NCBI GenBank assembly: GCA_020444265.1
Contig: JAHLLH010000002.1
Coordinates: 361,033-425,032 of the forward strand
From: a bacterium
Lineage (GTDB): Bacteria; Electryoneota; Electryoneia; Electryoneales; Electryoneaceae
Length of the DNA: 64,000 nucleotides
Direction of reading: 5' to 3'
Positions 8,749-16,565 of the stretch are shown here, in pieces. A program made the translations under genes and the position numbers. A model generated the notes under the pieces. The model did no database searches, was not told the origin of the DNA, and saw only the letters and a list, made by a program, of their open reading frames with translations. Each line of letters opens with the position of its first letter. Positions within the stretch are counted from its first letter, which is position 1.

Positions 8749-10956
8749 ATGAGACGATCAATTCAGATTGTATGCACAGTAGCGCTTGTCGGGTTTTTAT
8801 TTCTGACAGCACTCTCCCACGCGCAAGAGTGGGCCCAGCAGCAGATGCCCGCTGGAAGCTCCATGCGCTATTTTTGGAATCCTCACGACACATCGGAAGT
8901 GGTTGGTTGCCGTCTGAATGAGCATCAGATGTATAGAAGCCTGGATGGCGGACGAAGCTGGGCGCCCTCCAACGAAGGTTTCCCCGCAGGGCCGCACCTG
9001 GACGCTACGATGATCTATCACCCGACCTCGCCTGATACCCAATACTATGTGGAGTATCAAAGGCTATTCCGAAGTTTTGATGGTGGAGTATCCTGGCAGG
9101 ACTGTTTCCCCGAGCAGGCGGACAATATCCGGAATGTCGAAGTGAGCCCCGTGGAGGCAAGCCGTATCACCTGCTTCGACTTGAACGGCACCGGCGGCCA
9201 CCTGATCAGTGAAGACTATGGTGATAGCTGGACTATAATGCCCGTTCCTGAAGGTCTTGCCAATCTTCGATTCGATCCCTTCTCAGAGCAGCATCTAATC
9301 GCCACCTCGTCAGATTCGCTCTTCGAATCCTTTGATGCCGGAGTGACGTGGAATCCCTACCCAGCACAGGTAACAGATTTAATCATCGGGACCATAAGCG
9401 ATATACTGTTCGACCCTGTTCGCCCGGATACGATCTATGTCAACTGGTACAATGATATCGTCCCAGCCGTTACAATGACTCGTTTCACGATTTCACCCGA
9501 GCCACATGTCGACATCCTGGCGGAGGGTACCCTGACGGATGCTTCCCCCTCGGGTCTGCTTGTGGCGAAGTCATCGTCGTATCCCAATTTCCAGTCAAAC
9601 CTGTATACGAGTCTGGATGGTGGAGACACCTGGAACCAAATCGCGGAGTGGTTTCCATACACCGGGCAATTCGATGGTGTGCTGACACAGTCGCCCAACC
9701 TTTTACCAAACCCATCCGATCCGCAGTCAGGCCTTCTTTTCGAAGGGGTTTATTCCTTCCACACGACCACAGGTGGGATTGATCCGGGCACAATTGTTAC
9801 CGGGGTTGATGTGCAACGTATTGCAGGCATCTATCCGCGAGGGGATGATACCATGGTGCTGTCCGGGCATGGTCAATTGTGGAATTTGCGGCAAGATGTA
9901 GAGCCAACCTGGCCGATACTGTGGGATTTTGTCAGCGATGTAGCGTCGCTGAATGATGCCTGCGACACCCTCTTTGCCGCTGGACTGGGGTTTCGTCGAA
10001 GCGTGGATGGTGGCAATTCGTGGACAGTCACCCCAGGTACTTTTTATGTAAACAACACGAGCAACGTGCTGGTGCTGCCCTCTGATCCACCCCGAGTGTT
10101 GTTCGACTACAATGGGATGTTATATAAGTCAACCGACTGGGGGAACTCCTACAACCCGGTCGAAGAGAGTGGGCTTCCGGATACGTGGGGAGGCTTCGAC
10201 ATCTACACAAACCCCTCTTCGCCCAACCAGGTCTGGTTTCACAAGCAAGGCGACCTCTACCTGTCTGAGGATTACGGAGACCATTTCAGCCAGGAACTCG
10301 AAACCGAATCGAATATGATCGATCTCGAGATGACCGCCAGTAACCAGATTCTATATATGCTACACCCCGAAGGCACGATCAGCTACTGGATTCGTGATAC
10401 CGAAGCACTCGTTTCTATCCATGTGCCCTCCGAGCTGGGGGCGGTTTTTGCGATCGCCTTACGTCCCGGAACCCTCGGCCATTTCTTTATTGGCACATTT
10501 CACGGGGTTCATGCGACGCAGAATTATGGAGGCAGCTGGACCGAGATCGAGGGCGATTTCGAGGGGACAGTCACCTCGTTGGCCTTCAGCCAAGAGGGGT
10601 CGGATCTCTATGTCGGTACCCAGGATGATGGCTTGTGGATCGGGTCCGATCTCTTCCCGCCCAATGCACTTGCGGACGATTCGAACGATCTTCCTGCCAC
10701 CATCACGCTGCTTCTCGCCTGGCCGAATCCGTTTAATGCCAGCACACGGATTGCTTATGACTTGCCGCGAGCGGGTCGGGTGAATCTGGCGGTTTACGAT
10801 CTGCTGGGGAGGCGAGTTGCGCTGCTGGATGAGGGGTTGCGCGGTGCGGGACGGCACGAGGTGAGTTGGGAAGCGGACGCTGCCAGCGGAACCTATATCG
10901 TTCGTCTGCAAAGCGAAAGTTTCGACCAGGCGCAGAAGGTGTTGTTGGTAAGGTAG
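8749..10956 (+). CDS. Secreted Asp-box (BNR/sortilin-like) beta-propeller protein with C-terminal sorting domain
   Basis: The 735-residue protein begins with a signal peptide (MRRSIQIVCTVALVGFLFL, cleavage near SHAQE). ATG 8749 is chosen because GGGGAGG ends 8 bases upstream; an ATG at 8743 is too close. At least nine Asp-box motifs recur through residues about 40-620 (RSLDGGRSW, RSFDGGVSW, TSLDGGDTW, RSVDGGNSW, QNYGGSW), which form beta-propeller blades. The last 80 residues match a T9SS type A/FlgD-like tail (WPNPFNASTRIAYDLP, VYDLLGRRV, SGTYIVRL). This predicts export and surface attachment or release. No sialidase catalytic residues were recognised, so this is probably a structural or binding propeller. 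It is a stand-alone gene bounded by terminator and repeats. Confidence 0.85.
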   Translation: MRRSIQIVCTVALVGFLFLTALSHAQEWAQQQMPAGSSMRYFWNPHDTSEVVGCRLNEHQMYRSLDGGRSWAPSNEGFPAGPHLDATMIYHPTSPDTQYYVEYQRLFRSFDGGVSWQDCFPEQADNIRNVEVSPVEASRITCFDLNGTGGHLISEDYGDSWTIMPVPEGLANLRFDPFSEQHLIATSSDSLFESFDAGVTWNPYPAQVTDLIIGTISDILFDPVRPDTIYVNWYNDIVPAVTMTRFTISPEPHVDILAEGTLTDASPSGLLVAKSSSYPNFQSNLYTSLDGGDTWNQIAEWFPYTGQFDGVLTQSPNLLPNPSDPQSGLLFEGVYSFHTTTGGIDPGTIVTGVDVQRIAGIYPRGDDTMVLSGHGQLWNLRQDVEPTWPILWDFVSDVASLNDACDTLFAAGLGFRRSVDGGNSWTVTPGTFYVNNTSNVLVLPSDPPRVLFDYNGMLYKSTDWGNSYNPVEESGLPDTWGGFDIYTNPSSPNQVWFHKQGDLYLSEDYGDHFSQELETESNMIDLEMTASNQILYMLHPEGTISYWIRDTEALVSIHVPSELGAVFAIALRPGTLGHFFIGTFHGVHATQNYGGSWTEIEGDFEGTVTSLAFSQEGSDLYVGTQDDGLWIGSDLFPPNALADDSNDLPATITLLLAWPNPFNASTRIAYDLPRAGRVNLAVYDLLGRRVALLDEGLRGAGRHEVSWEADAASGTYIVRLQSESFDQAQKVLLVR

Positions 10957-10962
10957 ACTGTC

Positions 10963-11163
10963 TGTCACCCCGGGCTTGACCCGGGGCCCAGCCGAGAGGG
11001 ATTCGACGGGGTAGACGATCGCCATCCGAGCGACTCGACCTGAAGCGAGCTCGCATTGGGATGAGACACCCCCTCGCAACGCCCCGAGTGGGTCAGGTGT
11101 GCCGACTGGGGAGCGTCGCAGAACCAGTGGATGCTGGATCCCGGGTCAAGCCCGGGATGACAC
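10963..11163. repeat. Family A interspersed inverted repeat, copy 1
   Basis: Two arms face each other: TCACCCCGGGCTTGACCCGG near 10965 and its counterpart GGATCCCGGGTCAAGCCCGG ending with GGGATGACA at 11163. About 140 bases of unique-looking sequence lie between. Related arm pairs occur at 24782-24967, 31319-31540 and 39664-39853, with a single arm at 20242-20275. Confidence 0.8.
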
Positions 11164-11180
11164 GAGGAAGGCTGCATCAT

Positions 11181-11355
11181 GTCATCCCCAGCACACAATC
11201 CGGTGTAACCGGATAGTGACCGAAGGGAACAGGCGAGCGTCGGGGATCCCCAGAAGCGACAAACGAAACCCCTGGCACATCGCCCCAGGGGATCCCCGAC
11301 GCGCACAACAGCAAAACCAAGCCCGCTGGCGCGGACTTGTGCGCTGGGGGATGAC
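11181..11355. repeat. Family B interspersed inverted repeat, copy 1
   Basis: It is bounded by GTCATCCCCAGC at the left and GCTGGGGGATGAC at the right. Internal landmarks are CGTCGGGGATCCCC and GACCGAAGGGAAC. Seven further copies lie at 20386, 22589, 40953, 41903, 45544, 46581 and 63788. No open frame in it looks coding. Confidence 0.8.
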
Positions 11356-11375
11356 ATCTTAAACCCCCTGAACAG

Positions 11376-11410
11376 ACAAACGCCCGACGGACAACCCGCC
11401 GGGCGTTTGT
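11376..11410. terminator. Bidirectional terminator between propeller gene and acyl-CoA dehydrogenase
   Basis: ACAAACGCCCGACGG pairs with CCGCCGGGCGTTTGT with one mismatch, and A/T-rich flanks lie on both sides. It is placed 16 bases after the stop of the minus-strand acyl-CoA dehydrogenase and can serve the convergent propeller gene. Confidence 0.8.
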
Positions 11411-11426
11411 CGTTGACAAGATTAAA

Positions 11427-12581
11427 TCACTTCATCTCGAGCATCGAACGGGCAATGACGAGACGCTGGATCTCGCTGGTGCCCTCGCCGATCTCGGTAA
11501 TTTTCGCATCACGGAACATCCGCTCGACAGGGTATTCTTTCACATACCCATAGCCACCGTGCACCTGGATCGCCTGGTTGCAGACACGTGTCGATACTTC
11601 CGACGCGAAGAGCTTGGCGATGGCCGATTGACGGCTGAACGTCTTGCCCTGGTCCTTCAGGCGGGCGGCGTGGTAGACCAAGTGACGGGCCGCTTCGATC
11701 TCAGTCGCCATGTCGGCAATCTTGTGCTGGATCGACTGGAAGGCGGCAATCGGCTTGTTGAACTGGAAACGTTCCTTGCTGTACTTGATCGCCTCTTCCA
11801 TCGCGCCCTGGGCAATCCCAAGCGCCATCGCACCGATCGAGATACGGCCACCATCGAGGGTGACGAGGAACTGCTTGAACCCCTCTCCTTCGGTGCCGAT
11901 GATGTTCTCTTTCGGAATTCGCAAGTCTTCGAAATGGATCATCGAGGTGTCAGAGGCCTTGATCCCGAGCTTCTTCTCCCGCTTGCCACGGATGTAGCCC
12001 TTTGCATCGGTCGGGATGATAAAACTGCTGATCCCGTGCGTCCCCTTGGTCTTGTCGGTCACTGCCGTCGCGACAATTGTCCCCGCCACGCCACCGTTGG
12101 TGCAGTAAATCTTGGTGCCGTTGATCACCCATTCGTCGCCATCGAGCACGGCGGTGGTTTCGGTGCCGCCGGCATCGGAACCGGCATTGGGCTCGGTCAG
12201 GCCGAACGCGCCGAGATGTTCACCACTGCAAAGCGGCGGCATCCACTTTTCTTTCTGCTCCTCGGTACCAAAGAGGTTGATCGGGCCGATGCCCAGTGAG
12301 ATATGGGCGGCAAGGGTGATACCGGTAGAGGCGCAGACACGGCTTAGTTCTTCAACGGCGATGATGTAGGAGAGGGTGTCCATCCCGGCTCCGCCGTACT
12401 TGTCGTCATAGCAGATACCGAGGAGTCCAAGTTCCGCCATCTTCCCGATGGTTTCCTCGGGGAAGCGTTCTTCCTCATCGATCTCGGCCGCAATCGGCTT
12501 CACCTCGGATTCGGCAAAGTCACGGACCATCTCGCGCAGCATTTTCTGTTCGTCGGTGAGGAACATGTCAGTGGCATCCAT
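11427..12581 (-). CDS. Acyl-CoA dehydrogenase
   Basis: The 384-residue flavoenzyme catalyses alpha,beta-dehydrogenation of acyl-CoA, passing electrons to electron-transfer flavoprotein. Visible are the N-terminal helical domain (FLTDEQKMLREMVRDFAE), the FAD-binding segments GAFGLTEPNAGSDAG and the C-terminal signature. The catalytic glutamate is E366 in EIGEGTSEIQR; the usual tyrosine before it is a glycine here. The start is ATG 12581, preceded by AAGAGGAG; upstream codons in frame are not favoured. Length and motifs fit short/medium-chain enzymes. It is the last gene in a long minus-strand run but is separated from the lipoprotein array by 270 bases with a hairpin, so it may have its own promoter. 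Confidence 0.93.
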   Translation of the reverse strand: MDATDMFLTDEQKMLREMVRDFAESEVKPIAAEIDEEERFPEETIGKMAELGLLGICYDDKYGGAGMDTLSYIIAVEELSRVCASTGITLAAHISLGIGPINLFGTEEQKEKWMPPLCSGEHLGAFGLTEPNAGSDAGGTETTAVLDGDEWVINGTKIYCTNGGVAGTIVATAVTDKTKGTHGISSFIIPTDAKGYIRGKREKKLGIKASDTSMIHFEDLRIPKENIIGTEGEGFKQFLVTLDGGRISIGAMALGIAQGAMEEAIKYSKERFQFNKPIAAFQSIQHKIADMATEIEAARHLVYHAARLKDQGKTFSRQSAIAKLFASEVSTRVCNQAIQVHGGYGYVKEYPVERMFRDAKITEIGEGTSEIQRLVIARSMLEMK

Positions 12582-12799
12582 CGGGACAGCTCTCCTCTTT
12601 GGGTTGTGGAACGGGGAACCTATCTGTGAATCATGGCACAAAAAGGGTCACAGGTCAAGACCGTCGCTAGGGTTAGGACTCCTGAACCCGACGCGAAATC
12701 TGCTCGGTTGGAGACGGGCCTTTTCTGGAAGGTGTTGAGGTGTCATCCCGTTAGAGGCGGGGTAAACCCGGGCTGTACTCGCCTTCGGCGAGTTGAACC

Positions 12800-12828
12800 G
12801 GGAACCAGCTTACCATATGCTGGTTCCC
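12800..12828. other. Strong hairpin downstream of the lipoprotein array
   Basis: GGGAACCAGC (12800-12809) pairs perfectly with GCTGGTTCCC (12819-12828), about 25 bases beyond the stop of the last lipoprotein gene. There is no clear T-run on the minus strand, so termination there is possible but not shown. The rest of the 270-base gap (12582-12852) holds a degenerate CCCGGG-containing piece that may be a decayed family A repeat. Confidence 0.5.
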
Positions 12829-12852
12829 TTGATGTACATCGGGTTCAATTTG

Positions 12853-13311
12853 CTAGGCTGTTGCACCCACTGCAGAGAAAGCCTCTGCGAAAAGATAAAA
12901 ACCATAGGCGACAACAATCATCATGAGGTCCACGGTAGCTCCGATAGCGGTGTATTTGTGACGTCCCTCGTCCGGACGGTGAATGACCATGATCGACTTG
13001 ATATCGTCCAGCATCACCCAGAGGGGCCCCTCAAGTTTCTCGCGTCCTATACGTTGGACAAGTATGGATGTTCCGGGGTCTGAATCAAGGAAGGTCGCCT
13101 CGAACTCACGGCCGTCCTTCATCAGGATCAGGACCCGCGCTTTGGCCTTGATCGTGTGGGCATAGGCATGGTCAACGTATTCGAGGCTCTCATTGCTGCT
13201 GTCCACAGAACTTCCAATCCCGTATCCCACGACAGTTGCACAACCTGTCCAGACTGGGATGCCAACGATCAGCAGGAACAGCGCGATACGTTTCAGAAGG
13301 TATTGTGACAT
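12853..13311 (-). CDS. Paralogous lipoprotein 1 of the array
   Basis: The 152-residue protein has a lipoprotein signal (KRIALFLLIVGIPVWTGC, lipobox Cys at about 23), then CATVVGYGIG. A small beta-rich domain (ARVLILMKDGREFEATFLDS, ILVQRIGREKLEG, WVMLDDIKSIMVI) is followed by one hydrophobic helix near the C-terminus (TVDLMMIVVAYGFYLFAEAF). This plan is shared by all nine paralogs: lipobox, short linker, Sm/SH3-like barrel pattern, C-terminal membrane segment. This one is the most diverged in the linker, lacking the PLDSL motif. GAGG precedes ATG 13311, and it starts 9 bases after the previous stop. Function unknown. Confidence 0.8.
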   Translation of the reverse strand: MSQYLLKRIALFLLIVGIPVWTGCATVVGYGIGSSVDSSNESLEYVDHAYAHTIKAKARVLILMKDGREFEATFLDSDPGTSILVQRIGREKLEGPLWVMLDDIKSIMVIHRPDEGRHKYTAIGATVDLMMIVVAYGFYLFAEAFSAVGATA

Positions 13312-13320
13312 TCGAGCACC

Positions 13321-13782
13321 TCAGACGGTGAAGGGGTTGCCGTTAATCATCCAGTTGAACGCCAGGATGAGCGTTAGAAAGGAGGAGTCGATAATCAGAC
13401 CAATCCGTGCGGCAGGACCAATGCTCCCTCCCTCGGCCGACTGGTAGCGCTGGATGGAGTGGAGTTGCCATGGGCGCAGGCCGACAGGCTTTGCCTGGCC
13501 GCCGCTCTGCAGACCCACCTGGAGCACAAAGGTTGTGTCATTCTCCATACCACGGTAATACCCCTTCAACATCTCGCCGCTAACCACCTCGACAAGCAGA
13601 CGGTCGCCTGTTTCAAGCCGTTGCAGGCTGTCCAACGGGATGGATTCTATCTCTGGCTCGACCCTGTCATCCGAGAGGAGAAAATGGTCCACCCCTGCAC
13701 CGATCATGGTCGCGCAACCGTTAAACAGGATGAGGCCGATCAGGAGCAGGGAAAGGAGAAAGGTGATTCGTTTTGGCCGCAT
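13321..13782 (-). CDS. Paralogous lipoprotein 2 of the array
   Basis: The 153-residue protein has a lipobox ending ILFNGCATMIGAG. The family core is clear: SIPLDSLQRLETGDRLLVEV, then GYYRGMENDTTFVLQVG and LRPWQLHSIQRYQ. The C-terminus carries a hydrophobic segment (IGLIIDSSFLTLILAFNWMI). The GD.LLV...D....GY pattern resembles Sm or SH3-like barrels, which is inference from strand periodicity. GGGGGAG sits two to three bases before the ATG. It is separated by 9 and 21 bases from its neighbours, so it is certainly in the same transcript. Confidence 0.82.
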   Translation of the reverse strand: MRPKRITFLLSLLLIGLILFNGCATMIGAGVDHFLLSDDRVEPEIESIPLDSLQRLETGDRLLVEVVSGEMLKGYYRGMENDTTFVLQVGLQSGGQAKPVGLRPWQLHSIQRYQSAEGGSIGPAARIGLIIDSSFLTLILAFNWMINGNPFTV

Positions 13783-13803
13783 TACTCCCCCACAAGGGTT
13801 CTA

Positions 13804-14241
13804 TTACTCTGCAAGAAAATAGATCAGAAGGATAAGAGCAAGCACAAAGGGTGCAATAGCATCAAGAAGCAGACCGCCGATCAGACCTGTTGTGCGTGCC
13901 TTCGTTGGTTCTTCAACCACATAGCTCCGTCGTATCTCATCCAGCGGCTGGATGGTGGTGGTCAGGATGAACTTTTTCCTTTTACTCAACTCAACATACT
14001 CCCCCTTGCTGTAGGAGAGCAGAAAACCCTGCGCTACCGTAGTGTCCTTGCGAACAATAATTAGACGGCTTCCTTGTGGGAGCAGCTCGATACGTGGGAT
14101 GGTGACCTCACGTAACGAGTGATTGCGCTCGTCAAGCGAACGTCCCGCCTTGTAGCCGAAGTGTGCCGTGCAGCCAGGGAGCAGCCCGAGAAGAAGGGTC
14201 GCTAAGAACAGAAGAAGGATCGTCCGACGTTTCATATCCAT
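13804..14241 (-). CDS. Paralogous lipoprotein 3 of the array
   Basis: The 145-residue protein starts at ATG 14241 (MDMKRRTILLLFLA), with ATG 14235 as an alternative. The lipobox is LLPGCTAHFG. The core follows as RIELLPQGSRLIIVRKDTTV, AQGFLLSYSKGEYVEL and IQPLDEIRRSYVV. A hydrophobic C-terminus (LLLDAIAPFVLALILLIYFL) ends the protein. The linker SLDERNHSLREVTIP aligns with DERN in paralog 7 and DRSN in paralog 5, which supports common descent. Function unknown. Confidence 0.8.
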   Translation of the reverse strand: MDMKRRTILLLFLATLLLGLLPGCTAHFGYKAGRSLDERNHSLREVTIPRIELLPQGSRLIIVRKDTTVAQGFLLSYSKGEYVELSKRKKFILTTTIQPLDEIRRSYVVEEPTKARTTGLIGGLLLDAIAPFVLALILLIYFLAE

Positions 14242-14254
14242 GTATCTCTGCTTT

Positions 14255-14683
14255 CTACAGGCTGAGGATGAGAGCGACAATCGCGGCGGTCCCGAACATC
14301 CCAATCGGAATCAGCAGGGGTGACATCAGTGCCATCCAGATCGTTTCGGGATCGTAGTTCGCTTCCACCCTGTACACCTTATCGATGCTGTCCCAGTCGA
14401 TGACGATTGTGTCGTAGACATGACTCGTCCAGGTGGTTCGCAGCAGGACATATTCCCCCTCGGCAACATCCAGCGGGTAGCCGTAGACCTCGCTGCTATC
14501 CTGTTGAACAAGCAGCACCGGCACACGGACCTCGTAGACCCGAAGTTTCTCCAACGGAATCTCTTCAAGGTTTTCTTCGATGTTCGCGGGACGGAATTCT
14601 GCCGTACGAAGGGGTCCTGCGCAGCCGGTGCACAGGAAGAGTGCAAGGAAAAGGATGGCTGGCAGAATCGTGTAAGTACGCAT
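14255..14683 (-). CDS. Paralogous lipoprotein 4 of the array
   Basis: The 142-residue protein starts at ATG 14683, with AAAGGGAG upstream. The lipobox is LFLCTGCAGPL. The core reads EIPLEKLRVYEVRVPVLLVQ, QDSSEVYGYPLDVAEGEYVL and VIDWDSIDKVYRVE, matching the barrel pattern and the terminal I.WD.I..V.R motif. The C-terminal stretch (LMSPLLIPIGMFGTAAIVAL) may form one or two membrane helices. It starts 17 bases after the stop of paralog 5. Function unknown. Confidence 0.8.
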   Translation of the reverse strand: MRTYTILPAILFLALFLCTGCAGPLRTAEFRPANIEENLEEIPLEKLRVYEVRVPVLLVQQDSSEVYGYPLDVAEGEYVLLRTTWTSHVYDTIVIDWDSIDKVYRVEANYDPETIWMALMSPLLIPIGMFGTAAIVALILSL

Positions 14684-14700
14684 CGAGTCTCCCTTTAACC

Positions 14701-15132
14701 TTACGTAGCCCATGCAGCAAACCAATAAGCAAACAGTACGAGCACAACATCAACAACCAGTCCCAACCCGGAGCCGAATCGTTCGAAGCCAGGATACATC
14801 TGATATCGTTGAATCCGTTCAATATTCCCCAGGGTGATGGTTTTCGTCCCATCCGGAACTGCGGGAAGCCGTCCACTGAGAACTAGTGTTGAATCATTGG
14901 ATCCCGATGCCAGGTAGCCACGAATCCGTTTCTGGTCGTGGGTGTTGACAATCAACAGGTCACCCACACGCAACAGCAACAAGCTGTCGAGCGGGACGGT
15001 GACCAGGGTAGCATTGCTTCGGTCTATTTTGCTGCCAAGATGTCCCAGCGCCATGCTGGCACAGCCAGTCGTCAGCAGAAGGCTGAGCATTATAAACAGC
15101 AGGATGGTGCGATTTTGTGGACGGTGGGTCAT
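14701..15132 (-). CDS. Paralogous lipoprotein 5 of the array
   Basis: The 143-residue protein has a signal (NRTILLFIMLSLLLTTGC) and lipobox Cys followed by ASMALG. It carries one of the clearest family cores: TLVTVPLDSLLLLRVGDLLI, then THDQKRIRGYLASG, TLVLSGR and LGNIERIQRYQ. A C-terminal hydrophobic helix follows (GLVVDVVLVLFAYWFAAW). The ATG has GAAGGGA upstream. It is tandem with paralogs 4 and 6. Function unknown; the lipid anchor plus a C-terminal helix would hold the small barrel close to a membrane at both ends. Confidence 0.82.
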   Translation of the reverse strand: MTHRPQNRTILLFIMLSLLLTTGCASMALGHLGSKIDRSNATLVTVPLDSLLLLRVGDLLIVNTHDQKRIRGYLASGSNDSTLVLSGRLPAVPDGTKTITLGNIERIQRYQMYPGFERFGSGLGLVVDVVLVLFAYWFAAWAT

Positions 15133-15164
15133 ACCATCCCTTCATGATTTAATAAGCTGGCCTG

Positions 15165-15677
15165 CTATACAGTGCCAGGTCCGTTAAAAATGAACGTGAT
15201 GATAAGGATCACGAGGGCTGAAAAGACAAAGCCGTAATAAGCCCCCACAGCATCGACCGGGAGACCAAGTATAACCCCGGTCATCCGTCTACGGATCGGC
15301 TGCTGAATCAGACGTACATACATCAGGTCCGAACGATGGATGGTCTGGTTCTGGTGGCCAAGGATCCAGCTGCCTGATCGAACAACAAGTGATGTGTCCA
15401 GGCGGATTGACTGAAGTTTGCCCTCCAATTCCGTCTCATCCTGCAACGTAATCAGCAGATGGTCCCCTTTATGGAGGGTCAGGAGCTGGTCGAGCGGAAC
15501 CGGCTCGATGGTCCGGTTCCAACGGTCCACCTGGGTGGCGGTAGATGTGGTGATAAAGGTGGCGCACCCGGAAACCAGGATCATGGCCAACAGGCTGCAC
15601 AAAAGCACGGCCCGTCGAAATGTTGCCCTTGTGGTTCGCACAAATCCTGCTCGTTCTGATGGGGTCGTTGATTTCAT
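15165..15677 (-). CDS. Paralogous lipoprotein 6 of the array
   Basis: The 170-residue protein has an unusually long N-region before the lipobox (VLLCSLLAMILVSGCATF). The core is PVPLDQLLTLHKGDHLLITL, QDETELEGKLQSI, TSLVVRSGSW and HRSDLMYVRL. A C-terminal hydrophobic segment follows (GFVFSALVILIITFIF). Its ATG overlaps the stop of paralog 7 as ATGA, implying translational coupling, which explains the weak ribosome site. Function unknown. Confidence 0.82.
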   Translation of the reverse strand: MKSTTPSERAGFVRTTRATFRRAVLLCSLLAMILVSGCATFITTSTATQVDRWNRTIEPVPLDQLLTLHKGDHLLITLQDETELEGKLQSIRLDTSLVVRSGSWILGHQNQTIHRSDLMYVRLIQQPIRRRMTGVILGLPVDAVGAYYGFVFSALVILIITFIFNGPGTV

Positions 15678-16144
15678 AGGATAAAAACCGGTATGAAAAT
15701 GAACCCAATAATCGCTCCAGAGAAGAAGGAGAGCACTCCACCAATCCCGAGGTCCATCAGGGAGCCGAGGAAATAGCCGCCAGAGCTACGTCGCCCCATC
15801 GGGTACTCAAGCCGTTCCACACGGGTGATGCGAGGCCAGGAAACCCTCAGGGTTTCGTCGCCTACAACTCCCCAATGTTTGCGTAGAAGGATGAATTCGT
15901 CCCGCTCGACGTGATCGAGGTAGCCCTCATAGATCTGGTCGCCATCATAGGTCACAACGATTTCCGTGCGCTCGCTGAAGACATGAAGGGTGTCGAGCTG
16001 GATTTCAACCGCAAGGGCATTTCTTTCGTCGAATTTCCGGTCCACCCTGAACCCGGTGGTGGCACATCCGGTCACCAACAGGAGGAGCGGAAGGGGGAGC
16101 AGGAGGTAGCGTCCAGGGAGGCTATTTGCACGGGTTTTATTCAC
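15674..16144 (-). CDS. Paralogous lipoprotein 7 of the array
   Basis: The 156-residue protein starts at GTG 16144. The lipobox is LLLLVTGCATTGF. The core reads AVEIQLDTLHVFSERTEIVV, TYDGDQIYEGYLDHVERDEF and VSWPRITRVERLEYP. The C-terminus is strongly hydrophobic (FSGAIIGFIFIPVFIL) and ends the protein. Its stop overlaps the start of paralog 6 (ATGA). The DERN residues after the lipobox match paralog 3. Function unknown. Confidence 0.82.
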   Translation of the reverse strand: MNKTRANSLPGRYLLLPLPLLLLVTGCATTGFRVDRKFDERNALAVEIQLDTLHVFSERTEIVVTYDGDQIYEGYLDHVERDEFILLRKHWGVVGDETLRVSWPRITRVERLEYPMGRRSSGGYFLGSLMDLGIGGVLSFFSGAIIGFIFIPVFIL

Positions 16145-16240
16145 CGAATCCCCATGTTGAAGGGATAGGTTGGGCTGATACCATGTTATGTTGCATTGTC
16201 TGAACTCCCCCAGTCTGATACGTACAGCAGGAACAAGATA

Positions 16241-16522
16241 CTACCGACGGATTCCTTGTGTCACCCCCATGATCATGGCGACAGCCAGCAGGATAAATAC
16301 GATACCTGACAGCGCGACAATCAGCACGGGGCTATCGCTGCGCCGAAGCACAAACCAGAGGACAATACAAGCAACCCCCGTCAGTCTGCCCATACCCGGA
16401 TGCAACGGCAACAACCCACCACGTTGCGAGCCGATACTGCCGAACCAGAGGGGAAGGATCAGAGGATTGGATGGAATCCCCGCCCCGAGAATCAGGATGA
16501 TGCCAACGGCGAGCAGGATCAC
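16241..16522 (-). CDS. Small polytopic membrane protein within the lipoprotein array
   Basis: The 93-residue protein begins at a GTG (16522). It has about three hydrophobic helices: ILLAVGIILILGAGIP, a central LTGVACIVLWFVL, and LIVALSGIVFILLAVAMIMG. It has no lipobox and is not a paralog of its neighbours. It lies between the cobalamin-binding gene (44 bases upstream) and lipoprotein 7, so it belongs to the same transcript. I do not recognise the family, and coding status rests on membrane-like composition and operon spacing. Confidence 0.6.
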   Translation of the reverse strand: MILLAVGIILILGAGIPSNPLILPLWFGSIGSQRGGLLPLHPGMGRLTGVACIVLWFVLRRSDSPVLIVALSGIVFILLAVAMIMGVTQGIRR

Positions 16523-16565
16523 GGTTTCATTCTACCTTTCATCATGCTGGGTTCAGAAATGCGAA

